A DNA stretch of 49,660 nt from Pseudoalteromonas peptidolytica (lineage in GTDB: Bacteria > Pseudomonadota > Gammaproteobacteria > Enterobacterales > Alteromonadaceae). Below, piece by piece: positions 1 to 7,837 of the stretch. How positions within the stretch are numbered: position 1 is the stretch's first letter; each line of letters opens with the position of its first letter. A model generated the notes under the pieces. It was given only the letters and a program-made list of their open reading frames with translations. It was not told the DNA's origin and searched no databases. Position numbers and translations under genes: made by a program. Location: NCBI RefSeq assembly GCF_012641745.1, contig NZ_WEHZ01000034.1, positions 1-49,660 on the forward strand. The letters run 5' to 3'.

Positions 1-123
1 GCTAAGACTATTTAAACTGCCACCTAGAAGAGAAGATAGGCAGTATCCAAGAGCGATAAAGCCTAAGCCATCAAAGTACCCATATAAAAAAAGAAATGCC
101 AGTCAGCTTAACTGACTGGCATT
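1..123 (+). mobile_element. Right end of an IS4-family insertion sequence
   Basis: The window opens inside an IS4-family element. Positions 2-115 encode the end of its transposase. Positions 107-123 (CTTAACTGACTGGCATT), read on the minus strand, give AATGCCAGTCAGTTAAG, which resembles the terminal inverted repeat I recall for IS4 (TAATGCCGATCAGTTAAG). A 9-bp stem with a 5-nt loop (98-120) overlaps this end and the transposase stop codon. The left end lies outside the window, so the target duplication cannot be checked. The outer boundary is placed at about 123 by the repeat alone. Confidence 0.8.
2..115 (+). CDS. IS4-family transposase, C-terminal 37 residues (5' end outside window)
   Basis: The frame is open from position 2 to a TGA at 113-115. 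It contains KLPPRRE, then YPRAIKPKPSKYPYKK, very like the end of the E. coli IS4 transposase (KLPTRRERAFPRVVKERPWKYP). This part lies after the DDE catalytic core, so activity cannot be judged. The stop codon falls inside the inverted repeat of the element. Confidence 0.8.
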   Translation, partial: LRLFKLPPRREDRQYPRAIKPKPSKYPYKKRNASQLN

Positions 124-360
124 GGGCGTATTGCTGGTTTTTTGGAAGAGAAATTCAATATTCTATACCAGAGTCAAAACAACCCAGATTTTGAGATGTT
201 TACAATAAACTCTCTGATTATCAACGAAGATCCAGTTTATTTTGCTTTCAGCAAAAAGCGCACTTCGATTGAGCGATTACAGCGCTTAACACAGGCATTT
301 GAGCGCTTAAAGCGCAGTGGTAAATTAAATCAGATAACTGAAAAATATAGCGTAAACTGA
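124..360 (+). pseudogene. 3' remnant of a periplasmic solute-binding-protein-like gene cut by the IS4-family element
   Basis: A frame open from 112 continues out of the IS end into about 75 residues ending QAFERLKRSGKLNQITEKYSVN. This pattern (helix, short basic turn, then I..KY at the C-terminus) is typical of the last part of bacterial extracellular solute-binding proteins (SBP_bac_3-like). There is no signal peptide, no N-terminal lobe, and only a TTG at 142 without a clear ribosome binding site. The most economical reading is that the insertion removed or displaced the 5' part. The family call rests on a short C-terminal segment, so it is tentative; the truncation is well supported by the adjoining IS end. 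Confidence 0.55.
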
Positions 361-469
361 GGTCTAACCGTGCTTTTCTATCACACACTTTATTCTGCTA
401 ATTAGTGTAAGTTAGCACTAGAGTTTGTTAAACTTGCGCGTGATTTTTGCTAGGGACGAATTCCGCCTT

Positions 470-1837
470 ATGTCTACTGACTCTTTAAATCCGATAGAAA
501 AGCGAGCCGCTATTTCTCTTGCTGGTGTATTTGCTTTTCGTATGCTTGGCTTGTTCATGTTGATGCCGGTATTGGCTATTTACGGTCAATCCCTACAAGA
601 TGTGTCACCGTTATGGATAGGGTTAGCTATTGGTGCGTATGGTTTAACTCAAGCATTGTTGCAAATTCCCATGGGGTGGTTATCTGACAAGTTTGGTCGT
701 AAACCTATTATCATTGCAGGCTTACTGGTATTTGCATTAGGTTCTATTATTGCTGCGTTAGCAGATAGTATTTATTGGGTCACACTTGGTCGTGCTTTAC
801 AGGGAATGGGGGCAATTGCAAGCGCGCTACTTGCCTTAGCTGCCGACCTGAGTCGTGATGAGCAGCGTCCTAAAGTAATGGCTGTTATTGGTATGTGCAT
901 AGGTATGAGTTTTGCTTTTGCTATGCTCTTAGGACCTATGGTTGCTGCTTCATTTGGTATTGCCGGGATCTTCTGGTTAACGACACTACTGGCGTTTGTC
1001 GGCATTGCCATTATTATTTTTATGGTACCTAACGCCGTTAATAAAGCACCAAAAGGCGATACGGTCGCCAGTTTTTCAGATATTCGACGTCTGTTGCAAC
1101 ACTCACAGCTGCTGAGGCTTGATCTTGGTGTGCTTCTTCTACATCTAACCCTAACGACTATTTTTGTTGCTTTACCTGGTCAGTTAATTCGAGATGGACT
1201 AGCAGCTGACAAACATTGGCAACTTTATATCCCAGTTTTCTTGTTAGCCTTTTTATTAATGGCTCCGATGATGATAGTGGCTATCCGTAAACAAAAAGAG
1301 AAGCAAACCTTTTTACTGTCGATAGCAATGTTAGTAGTAAGCTCAGTTATTTTATATTGTTACGTTGATTCCTTATGGGTTATTGCAGGTGCGATGCTAA
1401 TATATTTTATTGCATTCAATTTTCTTGAAGCAACGATGCCTGCGCTGGTTTCCCGTATTGCTCCTGCAAATCAAAAGGGCTCTGCGATGGGGATATTCTC
1501 CTCTGGACAATTTATGGGAGCCTTTATTGGTGGTGCACTTGGTGGAGTGTTGGCACAAAATTTTGCGATCGATACGATATTTGCCGCAACGGCTATTATT
1601 GGGGTAATATGGTTCGTTATCGCTTGGGGCATGCAAGTGCCACCAAAAAGCAAAACGATTAGTCTGGTTGCTGCTGTAGGTAGTGAACAGCAAGCATCGA
1701 AGTTAGCAGAACAGCTAGTTCTATTGCCAGGTGTGCTTGAAGCGACAGTCGTGAGTGACGAGAATCGTAGTTACTTGAAAGTAGACGATAAAGTTTTTGA
1801 TTTGAAGCAAGCCAAGCAACTGCTAGGCTTGTCATAA
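470..1837 (+). CDS. yajR: MFS transporter with C-terminal YAM domain, YajR-like
   Basis: This is a 455-residue inner-membrane major facilitator transporter of the proton-driven drug-efflux type. About twelve hydrophobic segments fill residues 15-390, and the MFS motif A (GWLSDKFGRKP) follows the second segment. From about residue 395 a soluble ferredoxin-like tail (TISLVAAVGSEQQASKLAEQ and onward) matches the YAM domain of E. coli YajR, and the length matches YajR (454). The ATG at 470 is preferred over an in-frame TTG at 425, which would add 15 non-hydrophobic residues. ssb follows after 17 bases, so the two may be co-transcribed. The substrate cannot be told from sequence. Confidence 0.85.
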   Translation: MSTDSLNPIEKRAAISLAGVFAFRMLGLFMLMPVLAIYGQSLQDVSPLWIGLAIGAYGLTQALLQIPMGWLSDKFGRKPIIIAGLLVFALGSIIAALADSIYWVTLGRALQGMGAIASALLALAADLSRDEQRPKVMAVIGMCIGMSFAFAMLLGPMVAASFGIAGIFWLTTLLAFVGIAIIIFMVPNAVNKAPKGDTVASFSDIRRLLQHSQLLRLDLGVLLLHLTLTTIFVALPGQLIRDGLAADKHWQLYIPVFLLAFLLMAPMMIVAIRKQKEKQTFLLSIAMLVVSSVILYCYVDSLWVIAGAMLIYFIAFNFLEATMPALVSRIAPANQKGSAMGIFSSGQFMGAFIGGALGGVLAQNFAIDTIFAATAIIGVIWFVIAWGMQVPPKSKTISLVAAVGSEQQASKLAEQLVLLPGVLEATVVSDENRSYLKVDDKVFDLKQAKQLLGLS

Positions 1838-1854
1838 TGTGAGGAGACAATGCC

Positions 1855-2505
1855 ATGGCACGTGGTGTTAATAAAGTAATTTTGGTAGGTAATCTGGGCC
1901 AAGATCCTGAAGTTCGCTATATGCCAAATGGTAATGGTGTGGCTAACATCAGCATCGCGACAACAGACAGCTGGAAGGATAAAAATACCGGTCAACTACA
2001 AGAGCGCACTGAGTGGCACAGAGTTGTACTATTTGGCAAGCTAGCAGAAGTGGCTGGTGAGTACCTGAGAAAAGGCTCACAAGTATACATCGAAGGGCGT
2101 TTGCAGACTCGTAAGTGGACAGATCAAAGCGGCCAAGAAAAGTATACAACAGAAATTGTTGTAGACATGGGTGGTCAAATGCAGATGTTGGGTGGCCGTG
2201 GTGAGCAGCAAGGCCAAGGCGGCGGTCAATACCAAGGTGGTCAGCAACAGCAAAATAACTATGGCCAACAAAGCTATAATCAAGCGCCACAACAACAGTA
2301 TGCGCAGCCACAGCAGCAGTCAAACCAGCAACAAGGTGGCTTTGCACCTCAGCAATCGCAGCAGAATACACAACAATCTTCTGGCTTTGGTGGTCAATCG
2401 CAAGGTGGGTTTGCACCGCAACAGAATCAAAACCAGTCACAGTCAGGCGGTAGCTCAAACCCTATGGAGCCACCAATCGATTTTGATGATGATATTCCGT
2501 TCTAA
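1855..2505 (+). CDS. ssb: Single-stranded DNA-binding protein
   Basis: SSB coats single-stranded DNA in replication, repair and recombination as a homotetramer and recruits partners through its C-terminal tip. Residues 1-110 form the OB fold (NKVILVGNLGQDPEVRYMPN, then EWHRVVLFGKLAEVAGEYL). Residues 115-200 are an unusually Gln/Gly-rich linker, as is common in Pseudoalteromonas and Shewanella. The tip reads PPIDFDDDIPF, the canonical acidic partner-binding peptide. At 216 residues it is longer than E. coli SSB (178) because of the linker. A ribosome binding site (GAGGAG) precedes the ATG. Confidence 0.97.
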   Translation: MARGVNKVILVGNLGQDPEVRYMPNGNGVANISIATTDSWKDKNTGQLQERTEWHRVVLFGKLAEVAGEYLRKGSQVYIEGRLQTRKWTDQSGQEKYTTEIVVDMGGQMQMLGGRGEQQGQGGGQYQGGQQQQNNYGQQSYNQAPQQQYAQPQQQSNQQQGGFAPQQSQQNTQQSSGFGGQSQGGFAPQQNQNQSQSGGSSNPMEPPIDFDDDIPF

Positions 2506-2534
2506 AGAACATGTGAAATAGTGTAATTTTTTCT

Positions 2535-2557
2535 AACCCCAGCCTCGTGCTGGGGTT
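2535..2557 (+). terminator. Terminator after ssb
   Basis: A perfect 9-bp stem (AACCCCAGC / GCTGGGGTT) with a CTCGT loop lies 30 bases after the ssb stop. It is followed by a weak T-rich run (GTTGTAATTG). It is likely an intrinsic terminator for yajR-ssb. Confidence 0.7.
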
Positions 2558-2660
2558 GTTGTAATTGATTTCCTCATAGGAACTTTTCCGTATAAATTGA
2601 TATTGAACACGACCACTTTTCTGACTTGTTCTCAGGTGCTTAGTTTATAGAGGTAATTTA

Positions 2661-2822
2661 ATACCAATTTGACTTAATACTTGCTCAATTTGAAGGAGTA
2701 AATCTGACGCTAACAGCGTTAAAAATTTCTTATTTAGAACAACAAAATAGCAAAATTTTTGCCTGGTTATCGACAATATTTTCTCGCCTCAAAATAGACC
2801 ACTTAATTAAGAAAATTGGTAT
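2661..2822 (+). repeat. MITE-like intergenic repeat, family 1, copy A (162 bp)
   Basis: The segment is bounded by inverted ends: ATACCAATTT at 2661 and AAATTGGTAT ending at 2822. The symmetry continues inward (GACTTAAT against the complement of ATTAAGAA). It has no coding capacity. A related copy lies at 22090-22243 in inverse orientation; the core at 2671-2697 matches that copy at 25 of 27 positions and a fragment at 44914-44940 more loosely. Size, ends and intergenic position suit a non-autonomous miniature element or an ERIC-like repeat. It ends 75 bases before the start chosen for the downstream gene and could influence its expression. Confidence 0.7.
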
Positions 2823-2896
2823 AACCTTCAACCTTGCTTGAGTTTTGTGCAATTTTGAACAACACTTCAGTTATCTTTCAAACCAAATCAAGCCTT

Positions 2897-4480
2897 ATGC
2901 CAAGTCAGCTGTTAGATGGATGTAGTAGTCAATACAGGAACAAGTTAATCGCGGTCAGCTTGGTTGTGTTGTTATGCTTAAATTTTCTAATTCAACACTT
3001 GCTGCACATGCAAATTCACAGCCAAGGAGAAGCGGCTGCTGCTGAAATAACTCAATTAACAGCCAGTAAAGTGGAACAGGATGCTGAGCGCATTGCGGCA
3101 AATCATGGTTTCAGCACTTTACCTCTAGCACAGCACGAAGCTCACCGGTTTGTGGTTAACGAAAGGTCGGTTGTGCTCTATCATGAACCTGTCTGGGTCA
3201 GTCATGGTCACTTACTTATTTTTTTCAATTTGCTTTTTTTTGGTCTTGTTCTTTTCGTTCATCGCTGGTGGTTCTTATACGGTAAGCCTGAGCCTAAAGA
3301 AGATAACGATGAGCGCACATTGTTACCAATAAAATCTGAAGAAGGTTATGCGTTGTTTGCATTAGTACATTGGCAGTGTCATTCACCAAAAGAGGTTGAT
3401 CTACAGCTACACTTTCAGCTTGCATTGGTTAAGGGGCTCAGTGAGTTTGGTACGGTGGCGGTAAAATACTTACCATCGGGTGCATTAGCGGTTACCGTAA
3501 AACAGGTTGATACCAGTAAAGGCATGGAATTGGCGAAGCAGATGCATGAAATCGTTTTTAAAGTCATGTTAGCGTTTCGTGGTGACCTATCGCGTAGCAA
3601 AGTAAAGCTTGGTGCGTGTCTTTATCAAGAGAATAAGCAACAAACGCAAGTTTATCAGAGTGCAAAGTCTGCACTTGCGATTGCGCAAAATCAAGTGTGG
3701 CAACATACCCACTTAGTTCACCTGACAGAGTTACTCGCAAGAAGATTAAATGAAGATGGTGAAATGCTGCTCACTCATCTTAAAACAGGACAATTTTCAT
3801 TGTTTTTTCAGCCGCTGTTCGATTTTTTGGTGGAAGATGTCATTGTGAGCGAAGCCTTGTTAAGGGTCTCTCATAAGGAAATGGGACGCATTTCTGCAAA
3901 ACAAGTGATGCAGCATCTATACACACCAGAGCAATTTCAATTTCTTGATAGGGCTATTGTTAAGCAAGTACTTTCGGTTTATCAACAAGAAAAGAGCTTT
4001 GGTAAGGTCAGTATAAATTTGCATATCAATAGCTGGCTAGATCAAACTTTTATTGATTGGTTAGAGCAGCAAATAGTCGCTGCCCATGGTGGCTCTGCAA
4101 TCGGTTTTGAGCTTAGTATTGAAGATGTGCATTTACATGGAGAAAGATTGCTTCAAGCGTTTAGACGGCTCAAAGGCTTAGGTTGTGACCTTTACTTGGA
4201 CAATGTAACACAAACGGTATCTTTGGCTTCTACCCCACTTATCAAACAGGTCAAAGCGATTAAGTTGAGTTATGAATTGGTGCATGAAATTGAGAAATCG
4301 GCTTATCGGAAACGAACCGTAAGGCAAATTGTTACACAAGCTAGAGGGTTAGGGATCCCTGTATACGCTGTGGGCATCGAAACACAAAGCGAGTTAAGTT
4401 GTATTAAAAGCTTAGGCGTTAAAGGCGCACAAGGACATTATTTTTCAGCGCCTCTGGAACAGCTTGCGGATATTCACTAA
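2897..4480 (+). CDS. csrD: Membrane protein with degenerate GGDEF and EAL domains, CsrD/MshH-like
   Basis: This 527-residue inner-membrane protein has a transmembrane segment near residues 15-37, a periplasmic stretch, and a second segment near 104-122. A degenerate GGDEF-like domain follows (LPSGALAV stands where the GGDEF loop should be), then an EAL-like domain from about residue 300. EALLR is kept at about 319, but the DDFG metal-binding motif is replaced by LDNVTQ (about 434) and the usual K-D pair by KLS. It is therefore unlikely to make or cleave cyclic-di-GMP. Its place after ssb and upstream of mreB matches CsrD (E. coli, turnover of CsrB/C RNAs) and MshH (Vibrio, Shewanella). The ATG at 2897 is chosen because the upstream in-frame TTG (2834) lies almost in the repeat. 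The CsrD role is by homology and position. Confidence 0.75.
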   Translation: MPSQLLDGCSSQYRNKLIAVSLVVLLCLNFLIQHLLHMQIHSQGEAAAAEITQLTASKVEQDAERIAANHGFSTLPLAQHEAHRFVVNERSVVLYHEPVWVSHGHLLIFFNLLFFGLVLFVHRWWFLYGKPEPKEDNDERTLLPIKSEEGYALFALVHWQCHSPKEVDLQLHFQLALVKGLSEFGTVAVKYLPSGALAVTVKQVDTSKGMELAKQMHEIVFKVMLAFRGDLSRSKVKLGACLYQENKQQTQVYQSAKSALAIAQNQVWQHTHLVHLTELLARRLNEDGEMLLTHLKTGQFSLFFQPLFDFLVEDVIVSEALLRVSHKEMGRISAKQVMQHLYTPEQFQFLDRAIVKQVLSVYQQEKSFGKVSINLHINSWLDQTFIDWLEQQIVAAHGGSAIGFELSIEDVHLHGERLLQAFRRLKGLGCDLYLDNVTQTVSLASTPLIKQVKAIKLSYELVHEIEKSAYRKRTVRQIVTQARGLGIPVYAVGIETQSELSCIKSLGVKGAQGHYFSAPLEQLADIH

Positions 4481-4534
4481 CCCGATGTGGCGGTAGCAAT
4501 AAATATCCTCACAACATATTGATTATGTACTTAC

Positions 4535-4563
4535 ACCACCGTGTCGCAAGGATTAACGGTGGT
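4535..4563. terminator. Possible hairpin between convergent genes
   Basis: An 8-bp stem (ACCACCGT / ACGGTGGT) with a 13-nt loop overlaps the stop codon of the minus-strand desulfhydrase gene. There is no T tract on either side, so its role as a terminator is uncertain. Confidence 0.3.
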
Positions 4564-5458
4564 CTTGCTGCATGTAACGCATCCCATCAAGTCCTTGTAA
4601 TCCACCTGTGTGGATAGCGGTGATCACACTGCCGCTATCAAAATAACCCTGCTGTGCCAAAGAGAATATAGCGAAAAATAGTTTGCCTGTATAAATAGGT
4701 TCCAAGGGGAGTGCGTACTTTTCCTTCATGTGAGCGCAAAATGAGAGTAATTCCGGTGTGGTTTTGGCATATCCGCCATGATGAAAGTCATGTAGAAGTC
4801 CCCAAGTATTAAAGCAATCGTTGGGTAGTAGCGCTTTTATTTCTTGTTCTAAGTATTGCGCGCCTTTTAACACGGTAACACCAAGTACTTGGGAACTTTT
4901 CGATGCAGCTATCAGGCCTGCGAGTGTGCCTCCGCTACCGACAGCTGTCATTATATAGTCACTCTGTGGTAGTGAAGTGGCAAGCTCTTGAATACCTTGT
5001 AAAGCAAAGTGGTTGCTTCCTCCTTCAGGTATAATAAAGGCATTTTCAAACTTGGCTTGCAACCGCAGTAAATAATCGGGACTCGACCTTTGTCTATACT
5101 CTATGCGACTGACGGGGTGTAGGGTTAGCCCACATGCGCTCGCCATTTTTAGTGTAGGGTTGTGATAGTCCAGTTCTGGACCTCTGACAATCAGGTGGCC
5201 TGCTATTCCAAATAGTTTACATGCCATACTTGTAGCGTATAAATGATTGGAAAAAGCACCGCCAAAGGTGACCAGCTCTTCAAGTCCGGATTTTTGTAGA
5301 TGAAGTAAGTTATATTTCAACTTCCGCCATTTGTTTCCTTGAATTACTGGATGGATCAGGTCATCACGTTTCACTTGCAATGTAAGACCATATTTTTCCA
5401 GTATCGGATGATTGATGATTTGAATTGGCGATTCTTTAATATCTTGGATTGCTAACAT
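4553..5458 (-). CDS. PLP-dependent D-cysteine desulfhydrase / ACC deaminase family protein
   Basis: This 301-residue cytoplasmic enzyme belongs to the fold-type II PLP family that contains D-cysteine desulfhydrase and 1-aminocyclopropane-1-carboxylate deaminase. Visible features are KRDDLIHPVIQGNKWRKLKYNL (first piece ending at the PLP lysine in GNKWRK), the substrate-binding FGGAFSNHLYA, the phosphate-cupping VGSGGTLAGL, and a C-terminal HTGGLQGL. A D-cysteine desulfhydrase would release pyruvate, ammonia and sulfide; ACC deaminase activity cannot be excluded. The ATG at 5458 is used; a GTG at 5482 would add eight residues, and neither has a strong ribosome binding site. It is convergent with csrD and divergent from the FGE-like gene, so it is probably monocistronic. 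Confidence 0.8.
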   Translation of the reverse strand: MLAIQDIKESPIQIINHPILEKYGLTLQVKRDDLIHPVIQGNKWRKLKYNLLHLQKSGLEELVTFGGAFSNHLYATSMACKLFGIAGHLIVRGPELDYHNPTLKMASACGLTLHPVSRIEYRQRSSPDYLLRLQAKFENAFIIPEGGSNHFALQGIQELATSLPQSDYIMTAVGSGGTLAGLIAASKSSQVLGVTVLKGAQYLEQEIKALLPNDCFNTWGLLHDFHHGGYAKTTPELLSFCAHMKEKYALPLEPIYTGKLFFAIFSLAQQGYFDSGSVITAIHTGGLQGLDGMRYMQQDHR

Positions 5459-5757
5459 GACGAGGTTGGTATGAACAGACACTGTGTTATGGTAAACAGC
5501 ATCAACATTTCACTCCAGTGTTTGTTACTACTTTTTTAAGTGATGCGAAGATTGTCATGTTAAATGTGTAACGCAGCGTAATGAGAGAGAAAAATCGACA
5601 AAATCTCATCTAAAAACTGGCAAGACGCTGGTTAATAGTTGTAAACTCAGATATTAATTGTGCAAAGCTTGTGTTTTACTTTGTAAGTACATAGCATAGA
5701 GCCCTAACTATAAGAAATAACAAGACCAAACAACTGCCGCTGTTGGGAATGGAACAT
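5459..5757. promoter_or_regulatory. Divergent intergenic region between the desulfhydrase and the FGE-like gene
   Basis: About 300 bases contain no convincing gene. On the plus strand TTGTGT (5669-5674) and TAGCAT (5692-5697) are separated by 17 bases and form a weak sigma-70-like promoter for the FGE-like gene. No clear promoter for the minus-strand gene and no strong hairpin were seen. Confidence 0.3.
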
Positions 5758-7770
5758 ATGCGAATTGCTCCTTTAACTTTTATTGTCTCGGCCTCTATTC
5801 TGGCCATGAGTACTGTTGCTTCAAGCGCTATGGCGCAAGACACTGCGACGGTCACAGCCATTGAATCTGAGCTGTCTACTAAGCAAACTGAATTAGATAA
5901 ATACTCGGTTGTGTTGGAAAAGCACTTAGCAGAAGAAACACGTCTACAATCTCAGCTTGAATTACTGCGCAAACGGTCTGGAGAGTTAGACAAAGAGAAA
6001 AACCAAGCATTGGATGCGATGAATGAGCTGTATAGAAGGTTGATTGACGATCCCTCTATTGATATTTCCGTAGCGCAGTCTCGTTATCAACAAGCGGTAG
6101 CGGATCACAAGCAAAACAAAGAAGATATTGCGATGCAAATAGCGGCAATTGCATCTCAACGAAAAGATATTGAGCAGGTTCGCATCACCAAACATACTTT
6201 GGTGAATACACTTGAAAACCTCAAGGATCAACTCGGCACTGCACGAGTTGAAAGGCTTCGCAACGAATTTACTCGCGAAGGTACATTAGAGATAGAGCAT
6301 ACGATTAATTGTAAACGCACAGAAACTTTGGCTGCTTGTGAACAGCGTGGTCAACAGATGGGTTTGCAAAAAGCAACAAAACGCTTTATTGACCAAATCT
6401 TTGCTAACTTGACAGAAAGCAGAGTGGTTGAGCCAAAACGCAATATGGCCGGAGCGCAGGTACACGTAGTTAGTAGTCATGTTGTAAATAGCGGGTTTAG
6501 TGGTCAAGGCAATTACAGCGTGAATTTAAGTGTGACGATGCGTGGCGATGTAAACAGCAGTCGTTTATGTAACTTGTTAAGCTTAGATAACCGTTATTGT
6601 GTTGAATATGGCACTCCACTGGCCGTCAATTACCAATCAAATTACACGGCAATATACAGCGACGACCAACTGACTTTTACAGATAAACAAAGTACGCCGG
6701 TGGATGTGGCTACTATTGCTAAACAACCCATCGTGGAGACCCCCCTTGTAAAAAAGTCACAAACGGCTGATAAAACAGTCGAGCTGACATTACGGTCTAA
6801 TGTTTACGATGACGAAGTATTCATCAACGGAGTGAGCTATGGTGCGACCAAAACGACGGTTGTTATCCCAACGGGCTTCTATGATGTTGAAATCAGAAAA
6901 ATCGGTTACGAACCTTACAAAGCGCGAATTCATCTACAAGCAGCACAAACTATCAATGCAAAGTTAGTCAAAAAGCGCCAGTCAGTTACTCAGTTAGTCA
7001 GTAAAAAAACAGGAACTAATACTTCACCGGTTCAGTCTATTGCTCAGTCACCTACTGAAAATGAACTCGCGATTATTCCAGCTGGCACTTTCAAGATGGG
7101 AGACTTAACGGGTAATGGCTTGCCAAATGAGCGTCCAATTGTGGAAAAAGTGCTAAGCCACTCATATGCAATGCAAAGTACTGAAGTCACGGTTGCCGCC
7201 TTTCGGCGTTTTGCACAAAGCACGGGTTATAAAACGTTAGCTGAGCAGGGTAAAGGGTGCGCATTTTATAAAAACGGTGAACCTGTTTGGGAACTTGAAT
7301 TTAACTGGCAAAACCCTGGCTATGAGCAATCAGATAATTTTCCCGTTGTCTGCGTTGCTTACGATGACGCTAAAGCGTACGCTAATTGGTTATCTGGTGA
7401 AAAAGGACAACAATATCGATTACCCAATGAAGTCGAGTGGGAATATGCTGCTCGCGCAGGTACAACTTCAGAGTACCCTTGGGGAAATGAAATTGGTAGA
7501 AATTTAGCAAATTGTGGCTGGTGCGGAAGTGAGTGGTCAAATAAAAGCCCAGCTCCAGTCAGTCAGTTTTCACCAAATAGTTACGGTCTGTATGACACAG
7601 TTGGAAATGTATGGGAGTGGACGCAGAAGCGTGCATCTCAACAGGATGTTACTGTACGTGGTGGTGCGTGGAATTTTGCTCCGAGCTTGGCAAGAGTATC
7701 AACTCGCTTAGCTTTAGCACCAGATTTTAGAGCGAATTATATAGGCTTTCGACTTGTTCGAGAGCGTTAA
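5758..7770 (+). CDS. Secreted coiled-coil / PEGA / formylglycine-generating-enzyme-like protein
   Basis: This 670-residue exported protein starts with a signal peptide (residues 1-27, cleavage after SSAMA). A Glu/Lys/Gln-rich coiled coil follows (about 30-190), then an unrecognised domain with four cysteines (about 180-290). A PEGA-type beta domain comes next (about 340-410: DDEVFINGVSYGATKTTVVI, then GFYDVEIRKIGYEPY). The C-terminal FGE/SUMF domain (438-670) has IIPAGTFKMGD, LPNEVEWEYAARAG, YPWGNE, GLYDTVGNVWEW and GFRLVRER. The cysteine pair used by catalytic FGEs near the end is absent (RGGAWNFAPSLARVSTRLAL), so it is probably a binding or structural member. The ATG at 5758 is chosen over TTG 5743 and ATG 5749 because the signal peptide begins there and GGAATGGA lies upstream. 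Function unknown; mreB follows after a hairpin. Confidence 0.8.
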   Translation: MRIAPLTFIVSASILAMSTVASSAMAQDTATVTAIESELSTKQTELDKYSVVLEKHLAEETRLQSQLELLRKRSGELDKEKNQALDAMNELYRRLIDDPSIDISVAQSRYQQAVADHKQNKEDIAMQIAAIASQRKDIEQVRITKHTLVNTLENLKDQLGTARVERLRNEFTREGTLEIEHTINCKRTETLAACEQRGQQMGLQKATKRFIDQIFANLTESRVVEPKRNMAGAQVHVVSSHVVNSGFSGQGNYSVNLSVTMRGDVNSSRLCNLLSLDNRYCVEYGTPLAVNYQSNYTAIYSDDQLTFTDKQSTPVDVATIAKQPIVETPLVKKSQTADKTVELTLRSNVYDDEVFINGVSYGATKTTVVIPTGFYDVEIRKIGYEPYKARIHLQAAQTINAKLVKKRQSVTQLVSKKTGTNTSPVQSIAQSPTENELAIIPAGTFKMGDLTGNGLPNERPIVEKVLSHSYAMQSTEVTVAAFRRFAQSTGYKTLAEQGKGCAFYKNGEPVWELEFNWQNPGYEQSDNFPVVCVAYDDAKAYANWLSGEKGQQYRLPNEVEWEYAARAGTTSEYPWGNEIGRNLANCGWCGSEWSNKSPAPVSQFSPNSYGLYDTVGNVWEWTQKRASQQDVTVRGGAWNFAPSLARVSTRLALAPDFRANYIGFRLVRER

Positions 7771-7783
7771 GTAGTAAATTAAG

Positions 7784-7802
7784 AGCAGCGATTAGCGCTG
7801 CT
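7784..7802 (+). terminator. Terminator between the FGE-like gene and mreB
   Basis: The 7-bp stem AGCAGCG / CGCTGCT with an ATTAG loop is followed by TTGTTT. It is a plausible intrinsic terminator or attenuator separating the upstream gene from the mre operon. Confidence 0.55.
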
Positions 7803-7837
7803 TTGTTTGACAGAATTCTGAAAGGTCACCCAGCCTC

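Noticed and set aside
98..120. Hairpin GCCAGTCAG / CTGACTGGC as an intrinsic terminator
   Set aside because: It coincides with the IS4-like terminal repeat and the transposase stop codon, so it is better read as the element end.
361..469. LexA box upstream of the yajR-ssb pair
   Set aside because: No CTG-N10-CAG site is present; only a short imperfect inverted repeat near 397-416 is seen.
2200..2450. Tandem CAG/CAA-rich sequence as a DNA repeat array
   Set aside because: The units are irregular and encode the flexible SSB linker; this is protein-level low complexity.
1949..2458. 169-codon minus-strand open frame over ssb
   Set aside because: It is antisense to the Gln/Gly-rich SSB linker, whose repetitive codons suppress stops on the other strand. 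No start signal or recognisable domain.
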